A stretch of DNA of 19,129 nucleotides, taken from CAZNNH01 sp964574335 (GTDB lineage: Bacteria > Acidobacteriota > Vicinamibacteria > Fen-336). Both the position numbers and the translations under genes were made by a program. The stretch is taken from positions 1 through 19,129 of the forward strand of contig CAZNNH010000120.1 of the NCBI GenBank assembly GCA_964574335.1. Reading direction: 5' to 3'. Under the pieces are notes generated by a model that saw only the letters and a list, made by a program, of their open reading frames with translations, had not been told where the DNA came from and did not search any database. This document shows, one piece after another, positions 7,492 through 14,921 of the stretch (position 1 is the first letter of the stretch; every line of letters begins with the position of its first letter).

Positions 7492-9441
7492 TTGAAGCAG
7501 CCACCGGCCCAGGTCCTGCTCGTCGAGGACGAGGAAGCCCATGCCGAGCTGATCCGCCGCGCCTTCGACCGCTTCTCCAAGCCCTTCGGCCTGACCACCG
7601 TCAGCCGCCTCGAGGAGGCCCGCGCCCGGATCGCGGCCCAGGTCCCGTCGCTGGTGATCGCCGACCTGCGGCTTCCGGACGGCAACGGCGTCGAGCTGGT
7701 CCCCACCGGCGAGGGTCCCGCCCCCTACCCGGTGGTGGTGATGACCAGCCACGGCGACGAGCAGGTGGCGGTGGAGGCGATGAAGGCCGGCGTCCTCGAC
7801 TACGTGGTCAAGTCCGACGTCACCCTGGCCCAGATGCCGTTCGTCGCCGAGCGCGCCCTTCGGGAGTGGGGCCACATCCTGGAGCAGCGGCGGATGGCCG
7901 AGGCGCTGCGGGAGAGCGAGGAGCACTTCCGCTCGCTGATCGACAACGCCCAGGACCTGGTGGCCATCGTCGGCGAGGACGGCGTCATCCAGTACCTCAG
8001 CAACGCCTGCCGGGGGATGCTCGGCTTCGAGCAGGGCGAGCTGGCCAGCACCTCCATGATGGCGCTGGTCCACCCGAACGAGGTGGCCGCCGCCCAGCGC
8101 GTCCTCGAGCAGGTGTTCGCCCAGGGCCGCACCCTGGCGCCCGGCCGCTTCCGAGTCCGCCACAAGAGCGGCGAGTTCCGCCACCTCGAGTCGGTGGGCA
8201 TCCTCCACCCCCACGAGCGCGGCGGCCGGCGGGCGGTGATCAACTCCCGCGACATCACCGAGCGCACCCTGGCCGAGCAGGCGCAGGCCCGGCTGGAGGG
8301 GCAGCTTCGGCAGTCGCGAAGGCTGGAGACGCTGGGCACGCTCTCGGCCGGTATCGCCCACGACTTCAACAACCTGCTCCAGGCCATCGTCAGCTCGACC
8401 GAGCTGGCCCGCGCCAAGCTGCCGGCCGGCAGCCCCGCCGCCGGGCACCTGACCAAGATCCTCGACGCCTCGGTGCGGGCGCGCGACCTGGTCCGCCAGG
8501 TGCTCACCTTCAGCCGCCAGGTCCCCCAGGAGCGGCAGCGGGTGAGGCTGCAGCCGATCGTCGAGGAGATCCTGGCCCTGCTGCGGCCTTCGTGGCCGGA
8601 GCGGATCGAGATCCGCTCCCGGATCGCCAACCAGGCGCCGGTGATCCTGGGCGACGCCACCCAGATCCACCAGGTGCTCATGAACCTGTGCACCAACGCG
8701 CGGCAGGCGATGGCGGAGGGCCCGGGGGTGCTCGAGATCTCCCTGGAACCGATCTGGGTGGGCGCCGAGCTGGCCGCCGCCCAACCCAGCCTGCGCCCGG
8801 GTCCGCACCTGCGGATCAGCGTCAGCGACAGCGGCTGCGGCATGACCGCGGACGCGCGGGAGCGCGCCTTCGAGCCCTTCTTCACCACCAAGGAGGTCGG
8901 CGAGGGGAGCGGCCTGGGCCTGTCGGTGGCCCACGGCATCGTCCACAGCCACGGCGGTGACATCACCATCGACAGCCGGCCTGGGCGGGGCTCGACCTTC
9001 CACGTCTACCTGCCGAGCCCGGACCTCGGCGGAGAGTCCGAGCCCGCCCCCACCCTCACCGGGGGGAGACGCCTCCGGATCCTGTTCGTGGACGACGAGC
9101 AGATCCTGGTCCAGATCGGCCGCAGCCTGCTCGAGGGGATGGGCCACCAGGTGACCGGCGTGGCCTCGGGGGCCGAGGCGCTGGCTGCCTTCCGCGCAAG
9201 TCCCGAGACCTTCGACCTGGTGCTCGCCGACCTCACGATGCCCGACCAGAGCGGCCTCGACCTGGCGGAGGAGCTGCGCAAGGCGCGGCCCAGCCTGCCG
9301 GTGGCGCTGATGACCGCCCCGCGAGAGACGCCCAGCGAGGAACGCCTCCGCGCCCTCGGCATCGCCGCCTGCCTGACCAAGCCGTTCGCGCTGCGCGACG
9401 TCGCCGCGGTGATCGAGCAGGTCTTCGGCACCGCCCGCTGA
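7492..9441 (+). CDS. Hybrid sensor histidine kinase, REC-PAS-HisKA-HATPase-REC
   Basis: Cytoplasmic kinase of 649 residues with no membrane segment or signal peptide. Order: receiver 1 (residues 6-120; E12-D13, D58, K107), PAS sensor (about 140-258, ending in the usual DITERT linker), dimerisation/phosphoacceptor H290 in GIAHDFNNLLQ, then the ATPase domain with N box (N398, N402), G1 DSGCG (446-450), F box FEPFFTT and G2 GEGSGLGL. Receiver 2 (527-645) has D534-D535, D580 and K630. H-D-F-N-N-L places it in the NtrB-like kinase group that often ends in a receiver. The start is TTG 7492 with GAGG 5 bases upstream. A receiver at the N-terminus implies it is itself controlled by another kinase. 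Input signal is unknown. Confidence 0.95.
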   Translation: MKQPPAQVLLVEDEEAHAELIRRAFDRFSKPFGLTTVSRLEEARARIAAQVPSLVIADLRLPDGNGVELVPTGEGPAPYPVVVMTSHGDEQVAVEAMKAGVLDYVVKSDVTLAQMPFVAERALREWGHILEQRRMAEALRESEEHFRSLIDNAQDLVAIVGEDGVIQYLSNACRGMLGFEQGELASTSMMALVHPNEVAAAQRVLEQVFAQGRTLAPGRFRVRHKSGEFRHLESVGILHPHERGGRRAVINSRDITERTLAEQAQARLEGQLRQSRRLETLGTLSAGIAHDFNNLLQAIVSSTELARAKLPAGSPAAGHLTKILDASVRARDLVRQVLTFSRQVPQERQRVRLQPIVEEILALLRPSWPERIEIRSRIANQAPVILGDATQIHQVLMNLCTNARQAMAEGPGVLEISLEPIWVGAELAAAQPSLRPGPHLRISVSDSGCGMTADARERAFEPFFTTKEVGEGSGLGLSVAHGIVHSHGGDITIDSRPGRGSTFHVYLPSPDLGGESEPAPTLTGGRRLRILFVDDEQILVQIGRSLLEGMGHQVTGVASGAEALAAFRASPETFDLVLADLTMPDQSGLDLAEELRKARPSLPVALMTAPRETPSEERLRALGIAACLTKPFALRDVAAVIEQVFGTAR

Positions 9442-9664
9442 GGGCACGGGCGACCGCCCCAGCCGCCAGCCCGACCGAGCCCCAACGTCAGCCCGAGCGA
9501 AGCGAAGGATCTCGACGTGCCCATCCAGCCGGCGCGTCGCCCGCGGCCACGGACAGATCCTTCCAGGGTACAGCTTCGAAGCAGCCCTCAGGATGACGGT
9601 CGAGGGTTGTGTCCCACTCTGACCGGCGGTCCCGCCGGTGCCCGACTGAGGATGACGGGACGCG
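9442..9664. repeat. Intergenic REP-like inverted repeat between convergent kinases
   Basis: A gene-free stretch of 223 bases between two convergent genes. The left arm (9487-9512) reads GTCAGCCCGAGCGAAGCG then AAGGATCT. The right arm (9555-9597) is its approximate reverse complement, starting AGATCCTTC and ending CTCAGGATGAC. A third half, CTGAGGATGACGG, lies at 9646-9657. This resembles, from memory, the dispersed bacterial intergenic motif GTCATCCTGAG...GAAGGATCT. Between them an 8-bp hairpin ACCGGCGG/CCGCCGGT (9622-9639) could stop transcription, though it has no T tract. Confidence 0.7.
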
Positions 9665-10780
9665 TCAGGCGGGACCGCTGACGGGCAGCTCGATGGTGCA
9701 GGTGGCGCCGCGGTCCGGCTCGCTCTCCATCCGCAGCACACCGCCGTGCATCATCACGATGCCTCGGACGATGGTCAGCCCCGAGCCGGAGCCCTGCTGC
9801 TCGTGGCGGGCCCGGTCGACCTGGTAGAACATCTCCGAGATCGTCTCGAGCTGGTCCTTGGGCATGCCGACCCCGTCGTCCACCACCTGGACCTGCAGGC
9901 ACTGCTCGACGCCCCGCGCCCGCAACGTGACCTGCCCGCCGTCCGGGCGCGAGAACTTGATGCCGTTCTCGACCAGCCGCTGCACCGCATCCCCCAGCGT
10001 CTTGGGGTCGGCGGTGATCTCGGGGAGCTCCTCCGGCACCTCGTCTATCAGCTTCACGCCCCGGGAGGCGGCGAAACGCTCGTGCCGGTGCAGCGTCCCG
10101 CGCAGCAGGGTGGGGACGTCGCGCATCCGGCAACGACGCTGCTCGAACCCCTTCTGGGCCTCTCCCGAGCGCATCTCCACCAGGGTGGCCAGGTCCTCCG
10201 ACAGCCGCTTGATCCGGTCGGAGCCGCGCAGGATCCCCTCGATCGACTGCCGGAGCTGGGCCGCGCTGAGCGCGCTGCCCAGCTCGCGGATCAGGTCGGA
10301 GTAGCCGGAGAGCGTGGTCAGCGGGGTCCGCAGCTCGTGGTTGAGCGTGGTCAGGATGTTGTCCTTGAGCTGGCCGATCTGCTGCTCGCGCGCCGCCTCC
10401 AGGCGGGCCCGGTGCCTGAGACGGGAGCGCACCGCCACCAGCAGGTCCTCCGACAGCACCGGCTTGACCAGGTAGTCGTCGGCGCCCAGCTCCTTGCCGT
10501 AGCGGACCTGGACCGTGTCGCCGAGGGCGGTCAGGAAGATGAACGGGGTGCTCGCCCACTGCGGCCGGGCCCGCATCTCGCTGTAGAAGGCATAGCCGTT
10601 CATCCGGGGCATCCGGATGTCCGAGACCACCAGGTCAGGGCGAACCTGCTCCAGCAGCGTGAGCCCCTCGAGGCCGTCGCGAGCCGCCGCCACCTGGTAG
10701 CCGGCCGCCTCCAGGGTCTCCTTCAGCACCTCGCCGAGGACGGCGTCGTCCTCCACGATCAGGATCTTCTCTCCCGCCAT
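9665..10780 (-). CDS. Receiver-histidine kinase protein (REC-HisKA-HATPase)
   Basis: A 371-residue cytoplasmic protein with a receiver first and a kinase second. Receiver: residues 4-122 with E10-D11-D12, phospho-acceptor D54 (VVSDIRMPRMNG), T84 and K106 (YLVKP). HisKA: H148 in NHELRTPL. HATPase: N box VENGIKFS (N272), G1 DDGVGMP, G2 GSGSGLTIVRG (330-340). It ends soon after the ATPase domain, with no output region. The start is ATG 10780 with AGGGGGAGA just upstream. A perfect -10 TATAAT is 80 bases further up. The layout fits a kinase switched on or off by phosphorylation of its own receiver; partner regulators may be the two plus-strand signalling genes that converge on it. Confidence 0.94.
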   Translation of the reverse strand: MAGEKILIVEDDAVLGEVLKETLEAAGYQVAAARDGLEGLTLLEQVRPDLVVSDIRMPRMNGYAFYSEMRARPQWASTPFIFLTALGDTVQVRYGKELGADDYLVKPVLSEDLLVAVRSRLRHRARLEAAREQQIGQLKDNILTTLNHELRTPLTTLSGYSDLIRELGSALSAAQLRQSIEGILRGSDRIKRLSEDLATLVEMRSGEAQKGFEQRRCRMRDVPTLLRGTLHRHERFAASRGVKLIDEVPEELPEITADPKTLGDAVQRLVENGIKFSRPDGGQVTLRARGVEQCLQVQVVDDGVGMPKDQLETISEMFYQVDRARHEQQGSGSGLTIVRGIVMMHGGVLRMESEPDRGATCTIELPVSGPA

Positions 10781-10859
10781 GGTCTCCCCCTGGCCGACAG
10801 CGCCCGGCCGGCTGGTTCCCGTGAACGGTGCGAAGGCTAACCGATGTCGAGCTGGCGGG

Positions 10860-10887
10860 ATTATACCCTCGCGCCGGTCCGCCGTTC
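10860..10887 (-). promoter_or_regulatory. Candidate promoter of the REC-kinase gene
   Basis: Minus strand: consensus -10 TATAAT (10865-10860) with only a weak -35-like TGAACG about 17 bases upstream. It implies a 5' leader of about 70-75 bases before ATG 10780. The perfect -10 stands out in this GC-rich setting. Confidence 0.45.
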
Positions 10888-10916
10888 ACCCGTTCAGACC
10901 CTCCCACTCCCCGGGT

Positions 10917-10945
10917 TTGACGCCGGCTCTGGAGCCCCTTACCCT
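10917..10945 (+). promoter_or_regulatory. Candidate promoter of the PilZ-like gene
   Basis: Plus strand: TTGACG (10917-10922), 17-base spacer, TACCCT (10940-10945). Five of six -35 bases and three of six -10 bases match consensus. It would drive the small gene starting at 11014 and is divergent from the REC-kinase promoter. Confidence 0.35.
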
Positions 10946-11013
10946 TGACCGGCGCCAGGCACCCTGCCCCGCGCGCGCGGTCGCTCCCGGCGGCCGGATC
11001 ACGGGAGGAGGCC

Positions 11014-11367
11014 GTGAAGGGGACCGACCGCTACCACCTCGCCAACGTCGGCTGCATGTTCGGGGGCGAGCAGCGCCGGGTGAACAACCTCAGCGTGGGC
11101 GGCTGCTACGTCGAGACCGAGCTCCCGCCCGAGAGCGGCCTGGTGGTGCGGCTGCAGCTCAACCTGCCCGGAGGCTCCGAGATCCCCGCCGTCGGCCGTG
11201 TCGCCTGGGTCAACCACCCCACCACCCCCTGCTGCACCTGGCTCCCCCCCGGCTTCGGCTTCCAGCTCCAGCGCGTCTCCTTCACCGACAAGATGGCGAT
11301 CCTCGCCTGCCTCCGCTCCGCCCACCCCTCCGCCCTCCGAAAGCCGGGGTCAGGTCTAGACTTTTGA
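11014..11367 (+). CDS. Small PilZ-domain-like protein, degenerate
   Basis: A 117-residue single-domain protein. GTG 11014 is chosen as start because GGGAGG (11003-11008) lies 5 bases before it; an upstream TTG at 10945 is less likely. The core looks like PilZ: NLSVGGCYVET (residues 25-35, normally DxSxxG), then a beta-barrel pattern with GRVAWVNHP and PPGFGFQLQRVS. The expected Arg-rich RxxxR motif about 20 residues before is not present and the Asp is Asn25, so cyclic-di-GMP binding is doubtful. The last residues (after about R109) and the TGA stop (11365-11367) come from a family A repeat, so the native C-terminus may have been replaced. It follows a divergent REC-kinase gene, fitting a signalling context. 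Confidence 0.7.
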   Translation: MKGTDRYHLANVGCMFGGEQRRVNNLSVGGCYVETELPPESGLVVRLQLNLPGGSEIPAVGRVAWVNHPTTPCCTWLPPGFGFQLQRVSFTDKMAILACLRSAHPSALRKPGSGLDF

Positions 11368-11373
11368 CTTTCG
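11346..11373 (+). repeat. Family A repeat, copy A1
   Basis: A 28-bp sequence starting GGGGTCAGGTCTAGAC and ending TTTTGACTTTCG, identical to copy A3 and in inverted orientation to A2. It contains the palindrome GTCTAGAC and supplies the stop codon of the PilZ-like gene. Confidence 0.9.
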
Positions 11374-11380
11374 AAACCCC

Positions 11381-11436
11381 GAAACCCGGGGACACATTAC
11401 GGATTAGATGATCCATGTCGTGTCCCCGGGGTTTTC
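11381..11436. repeat. Family B palindrome, copy B1
   Basis: Arms CCCGGGGACAC (11385-11395) and GTGTCCCCGGG (11420-11430), flanked by GAAA/TTTTC, with inner pairing ACAT/ATGT and GGAT/ATCC around TAGATG. The whole forms one long hairpin of about 46-56 bp. It has the same layout as B3 at 16629-16672. Confidence 0.85.
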
Positions 11437-11464
11437 GGGCCATGCTCTCTCCGCATTCCTGAAC

Positions 11465-11487
11465 AACCCGGGGGCACAATGCGGGTT
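11465..11487 (+). repeat. Decayed family B half-site
   Basis: AACCCGGGGGCACAATGCGG then GTT matches the left arm of B2 with three changes. No clear right arm follows. It lies inside the A1-A2 element. Confidence 0.6.
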
Positions 11488-11568
11488 CCCGGCAGAAGCC
11501 CGTACCGCGTCCCCGCGGCTCCGGGCTTTGACCTGGCGGTCTCGACCTTCTGCCTGCCTCGCGACCAC

Positions 11569-11594
11569 AAAGTCAAAGGTCTAGACCTGACCCC
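11569..11594 (-). repeat. Family A repeat, copy A2
   Basis: Read on the minus strand it is GGGGTCAGGTCTAGACCTTT then GACTTT, one mismatch to A1 and A3. It supplies the TAG stop of recD2 (11583-11581) and is the right inverted end of the 249-bp element. Confidence 0.9.
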
Positions 11595-13749
11595 CCAAAC
11601 GCTCCCGGAGGGTGGTGATGCGGGCGTGGCTGTCGCTGGTGCGGACGGCGATGGCCACCGCCTTGGGGGTGCCCACCAGCACCACCAGCCGCTTGCCGCG
11701 GGTGATGCCGGTGTAGAGCAGGTTGCGCTGCAGCATCACGTAGTGCTGGGTGTGAATGGGCAGCACCACGCACGGGTACTCGCTCCCCTGGCTCTTGTGG
11801 ACGGTGATCGCGTACGACAGCGACAGCTCGTCCAGCTCCTCCAACCGATACTCGACCGGCCGGGCGTCGATCTCCACCTTCAGCGTGCGCTCGGTCTCGT
11901 CGATCGAGGCGATCCGGCCGATGTCACCGTTGAAGACGTCCTTGTTGTAGTCGTTGACGGTCTGGATCACCTTGTCGCCCGAGCGGTAGGTCACGCCGAA
12001 CCGCTGCACCTCGATGCCGCTCGGGTTCAGGTGCTGCTGCAGGAGCTGGTTCAAGTGGCGGGCCCCCAGGCTCCCCCGCAACATTGGCGTCAGCACCTGG
12101 ATCTCGGCCAGCGGGTCGAAGCCGAAGCGCTCCGGGATGATCTTGGAGACCAGGCGCACCACCATCGCCGCCGCCGCCTCCGGCTCGTCCACCTCCACCA
12201 GGTGGAAGTCGCAGTCCCCCTCCTCCTCGCCCTTGGACCTCGGGTAGAACGGCATCTCGCCGCGGTTGATGCGGTGGGCGTTGGTGATGATCCGGCTGCG
12301 CGCCGCCTGCCGGAACACCTCCAGAAGCCGCACCACCGCCGCCCGTCCTGACCCGATCACGTCGCGCAGGACGTTGCCGGGGCCCACCGACGGGAGCTGG
12401 TCCACGTCCCCCACCAGCACCAGCGCCGCGTGCCGGGGCACCGCCCGCACCAGCTGGTGGGCCAGCACCAGGTCGATCATGCTGGCCTCGTCGACCACCA
12501 CCACGTCGCCGGCCAGCGGCCTCTCGGCGTCGTGGCGGAAGGTGCCGCGCTTGGGGTCCCACTCCAGCAGCCGATGGATGGTCTTGGCCGGCAGCCCGGC
12601 CGCCTCCGACAGCCGCTTGGCGGCCCGCCCGGTGGGCGCGCACAGCACCACCTGCAGCTTCTTGGCCCCGAAGATGGCCACCAGCGCCCGCACCAGCGTG
12701 GTCTTGCCCACCCCCGGACCGCCGGTGATCACCAGCAGCTTCTCGCGCGCCGCCTGGCGCACCGCCTCGCGCTGGCTCTCGGCCAGCGTCAGCCCAAGCC
12801 GCCCCTCGGCCCACTCGATCGCCCGCTCCACGGCGATCGCCGGGCACGGGTGGGCCCCGGCCGCGATCTCGCGCAGGTTGCGGGCCAGCAGCTCCTCCGA
12901 CGTGTCCAGCGAGGCCAGGAACACCAGCGCCCGGCCGTCCGCCGCCTTTCGCGCCACCAGCCGCCGCTCGCCCAGCCCGTGGTCGACGGCCTCCTCCACC
13001 ACCTCCCGCCCGATCCCCAGCAGCTCGACGGCCCGCCCCACCAGCCCCTCGCGTGGGTAGGCGCAGTGGCCCTCGTCGGTGAGAGTGGCCAGCACGTGCT
13101 CCACCCCCGCCCGCGCCCGCAGCGGCGACTGCCGGTCGATCCCCAGCCGGCTCCCGATCTGGTCGGCGGTCTTGAACCCGATCCCCCACACGTCCTGGGC
13201 CAGCCGGTACGGGTTCTCGCTGACCACCTCGATCGCCGCATCGCCGTACGTCTTGTAGATGCGGAAGGCCCGGCTGGTGCTCACCCCGTGGCTGTGCAGG
13301 AAGACCATGATCGCGCGCACCGCCCGCTGCTCCTGCCAGGCCGAAAGCAGCCGCTGCTGGCGCACCGCCCCGATCCCGTCCACCTCCAGCAGCCGCTCCG
13401 GCTGCTGCTCGATCACGTCGAACACCGCCTCGCCGAAGGCCCCCACCAGCCGCTTGGCGAAGGCCGGCCCGATCCCGCGGATCAGCCCCGACCCCAGGTA
13501 GCGCTCGATCCCCTCCAGGCTGTCGGGCGGTGTCGTCCGCAGCTCGTCCGCCTTGAACTGCCGCCCGTGCTCGCGGTCGACCACCCACCGCCCGCGCGCC
13601 CGCAGCCACTCCCCCACCGCCACCGCCGGCAGCGTCCCCACCACCGCCACCAGCTCCCGCTCCCCCCGCACCTTCAGCCGCAACACGGCAAACCCCGACT
13701 CCTCGCTGTGAAACGTCACCCGCTCCACCAACCCGGCGATCTCTTCCAT
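11581..13749 (-). CDS. recD2: RecD2-type superfamily 1B DNA helicase
   Basis: ATP-driven 5'-3' DNA helicase of the RecD2/YrrC branch, not dependent on RecBC; 722 residues, typical length. N-terminal OB-like region (MEEIAGLVERVTFHSEESGF), then helix-hairpin-helix segments (LIRGIGPAFAKRLV about 89-102; DGIGAVRQQRL about 124-134; GIGFKTADQI about 189-198). Helicase motifs: Q326, Walker A GGPGVGKTT (343-351, K349), Walker B VVVDEAS (417-423), motif III GDVDQLPSVGPG (447-458), C-terminal AITVHKSQGSEY (647-658) and YTGITRGK (679-686). The set looks intact. ATG 13749 is chosen because it starts the conserved N-terminus; no Shine-Dalgarno exists, since family A copy A3 lies 4 bases upstream. The stop is inside copy A2, so the gene sits between inverted repeats. 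Confidence 0.95.
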   Translation of the reverse strand: MEEIAGLVERVTFHSEESGFAVLRLKVRGERELVAVVGTLPAVAVGEWLRARGRWVVDREHGRQFKADELRTTPPDSLEGIERYLGSGLIRGIGPAFAKRLVGAFGEAVFDVIEQQPERLLEVDGIGAVRQQRLLSAWQEQRAVRAIMVFLHSHGVSTSRAFRIYKTYGDAAIEVVSENPYRLAQDVWGIGFKTADQIGSRLGIDRQSPLRARAGVEHVLATLTDEGHCAYPREGLVGRAVELLGIGREVVEEAVDHGLGERRLVARKAADGRALVFLASLDTSEELLARNLREIAAGAHPCPAIAVERAIEWAEGRLGLTLAESQREAVRQAAREKLLVITGGPGVGKTTLVRALVAIFGAKKLQVVLCAPTGRAAKRLSEAAGLPAKTIHRLLEWDPKRGTFRHDAERPLAGDVVVVDEASMIDLVLAHQLVRAVPRHAALVLVGDVDQLPSVGPGNVLRDVIGSGRAAVVRLLEVFRQAARSRIITNAHRINRGEMPFYPRSKGEEEGDCDFHLVEVDEPEAAAAMVVRLVSKIIPERFGFDPLAEIQVLTPMLRGSLGARHLNQLLQQHLNPSGIEVQRFGVTYRSGDKVIQTVNDYNKDVFNGDIGRIASIDETERTLKVEIDARPVEYRLEELDELSLSYAITVHKSQGSEYPCVVLPIHTQHYVMLQRNLLYTGITRGKRLVVLVGTPKAVAIAVRTSDSHARITTLRERLGGQV

Positions 13750-13753
13750 GACG

Positions 13754-13781
13754 GGGGTCAGGTCTAGACTTTTGACTTTCG
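13754..13781 (+). repeat. Family A repeat, copy A3
   Basis: 28 bases identical to A1. It lies in the recD2-terC divergent gap and occupies the place of the recD2 ribosome binding site. Its GGGG end faces recD2, as does that of A2. Confidence 0.9.
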
Positions 13782-13892
13782 CGCGCCGATCGTGCCCACC
13801 CGAGCCTCCGTCGGCGGCTCGCCCCAGCATACGCCGCCCGCCGGCCGCCCCGGGCCCCCCCGCGAATCTGCTACGATCCACCGGTCACCCCG

Positions 13893-14921
13893 ATGCCCAC
13901 CCCCAAGCTGTTCCCCTTCGCCGAGTACTGGTGGTTCTATCTCGCCTTCACCGCCTTCGTGCTGGTGCTGCTGCTGCTCGACCTGGGCGTCTTCCACCGC
14001 AAGGCCCACGCGGTGGGGATGCGCGAGGCGACGGCCTGGACCGCTATCTGGATCCTGCTGTCGCTGGCCTTCGTCTTCGGCCTCTACCACTACATGCTCT
14101 ACGCCTTCCCACGGGACCCGCGGCTGGCGGCGATCCCGGGCTTCGACCCGGCCGCCGCCGCCCACCAGGCCGCCCTCGAGTTCCTGGCCGGCTACGTGGT
14201 CGAGAAGGCGCTCTCGATCGACAACATCTTCGTCTTCGTCCTGGTGCTCGGCTACTTCGCGGTGCCGGCCCGCTACCAGCACCGGGTCCTCTACCTGGGG
14301 ATCCTCGGCGCGCTCTGCTTCCGCGGCGCCTTCATCGCCCTGGGGGCGGCGCTGATCCGCTACCAGTGGGTGGTGTGGCTGTTCGGGGCCTTCCTGGTCT
14401 ACTCCGGCATCAAGATGCTGCTGGTGGAGACCGAGGCGCCCCAGCCGGCGAAGAACCCGGTCCTCAAGCTGCTGCGCCGCTACCTGCCGGTGACCGAGTC
14501 CCCGCGCGAGGGGCGCTTCCTGGTGCGCGAGGGGGGGCGGCTGCTGGCCACGCCGCTGCTCGTGACCATGCTGTTCGTGGAGATGACCGACATCGTCTTC
14601 GCCGTCGACTCGGTGCCCGCCATCTTCGCCCTGACCCGCGAGCCGCTGATCGTCTTCACCTCGAACGTCTTCGCCATCCTGGGCCTGCGCGCCATGTACT
14701 TCCTGCTGGCCGGGGCCATCGACCGCTTCTACCTGCTGCGCTACGGCCTGGGCCTGGTGCTGGCCTTCGTCGGCCTCAAGATGGTCTGGCTGAACGACCT
14801 GTTCGAGGGCCACTTCCCGATCAGCCTCTCGCTGGCCATCATCCTGAGCGTGATCGCCCTCTCGATCAGCCTCTCCCTACTGTTCCGAAAGCCAGAAACC
14901 CGGGGACACAATACGGATTAA
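13893..14921 (+). CDS. TerC/Alx-family integral membrane transporter
   Basis: Polytopic inner-membrane protein of 342 residues with about eight or nine membrane helices. It carries the family signatures EKALSIDNIFVF (104-115) and VEMTDIVFAVDSVPAIF (229-245), whose acidic residues D110, E230, D233 and D239 are the expected metal-binding positions. In E. coli Alx and related TerC proteins the role is manganese export, sometimes for proteins secreted through metal loading; that function is carried over by family only. The start is ATG 13893 with no Shine-Dalgarno; a -10-like TACGAT lies about 15 bases upstream. I see no manganese riboswitch in the short leader. The C-terminal residues ETRGHNTD and the TAA stop (14919-14921) are encoded by the left arm of family B repeat B2. 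Confidence 0.92.
   Translation: MPTPKLFPFAEYWWFYLAFTAFVLVLLLLDLGVFHRKAHAVGMREATAWTAIWILLSLAFVFGLYHYMLYAFPRDPRLAAIPGFDPAAAAHQAALEFLAGYVVEKALSIDNIFVFVLVLGYFAVPARYQHRVLYLGILGALCFRGAFIALGAALIRYQWVVWLFGAFLVYSGIKMLLVETEAPQPAKNPVLKLLRRYLPVTESPREGRFLVREGGRLLATPLLVTMLFVEMTDIVFAVDSVPAIFALTREPLIVFTSNVFAILGLRAMYFLLAGAIDRFYLLRYGLGLVLAFVGLKMVWLNDLFEGHFPISLSLAIILSVIALSISLSLLFRKPETRGHNTD

Larger units (their letters stand above)
11346..11594. mobile_element. 249-bp element with 26-bp inverted ends, possible RAYT/IS200-like remnant
   Basis: Copies A1 and A2 form terminal inverted repeats (25 of 26 bases match), outer ends GGGGTCAGG and CCTGACCCC. Inside are the B1 hairpin, a decayed B half (11465-11487) and an ATG on the minus strand (11443-11441) preceded by purine-rich GGAGAGAG and reading MARKPR before it runs into B1. 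MARKPR is, from memory, a common N-terminus of REP-associated Y1 transposases (RAYT). No direct target duplication is seen, as expected for Y1 transposases. No transposase remains, so this is a deletion remnant or MITE at best. Confidence 0.5.

Noticed and set aside
7462..9741. A 759-codon minus-strand open frame
   Set aside because: Antisense shadow of the hybrid kinase, whose domains and motifs are complete on the plus strand.
12430..13767. A 445-codon plus-strand open frame inside recD2
   Set aside because: Antisense of recD2, rich in His, Pro and Gln, with no domain; recD2 motifs are all on the minus strand.
13750..13881. Upstream extension of recD2 to a GTG at 13881
   Set aside because: The added 44 residues are translated from repeat A3 and the terC upstream region; the conserved RecD2 N-terminus starts at ATG 13749.
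13782..13892. A manganese (yybP-ykoY) riboswitch before terC
   Set aside because: These riboswitches often precede terC-type genes, but this gap is short, C-rich and shows no matching stem or conserved loop.
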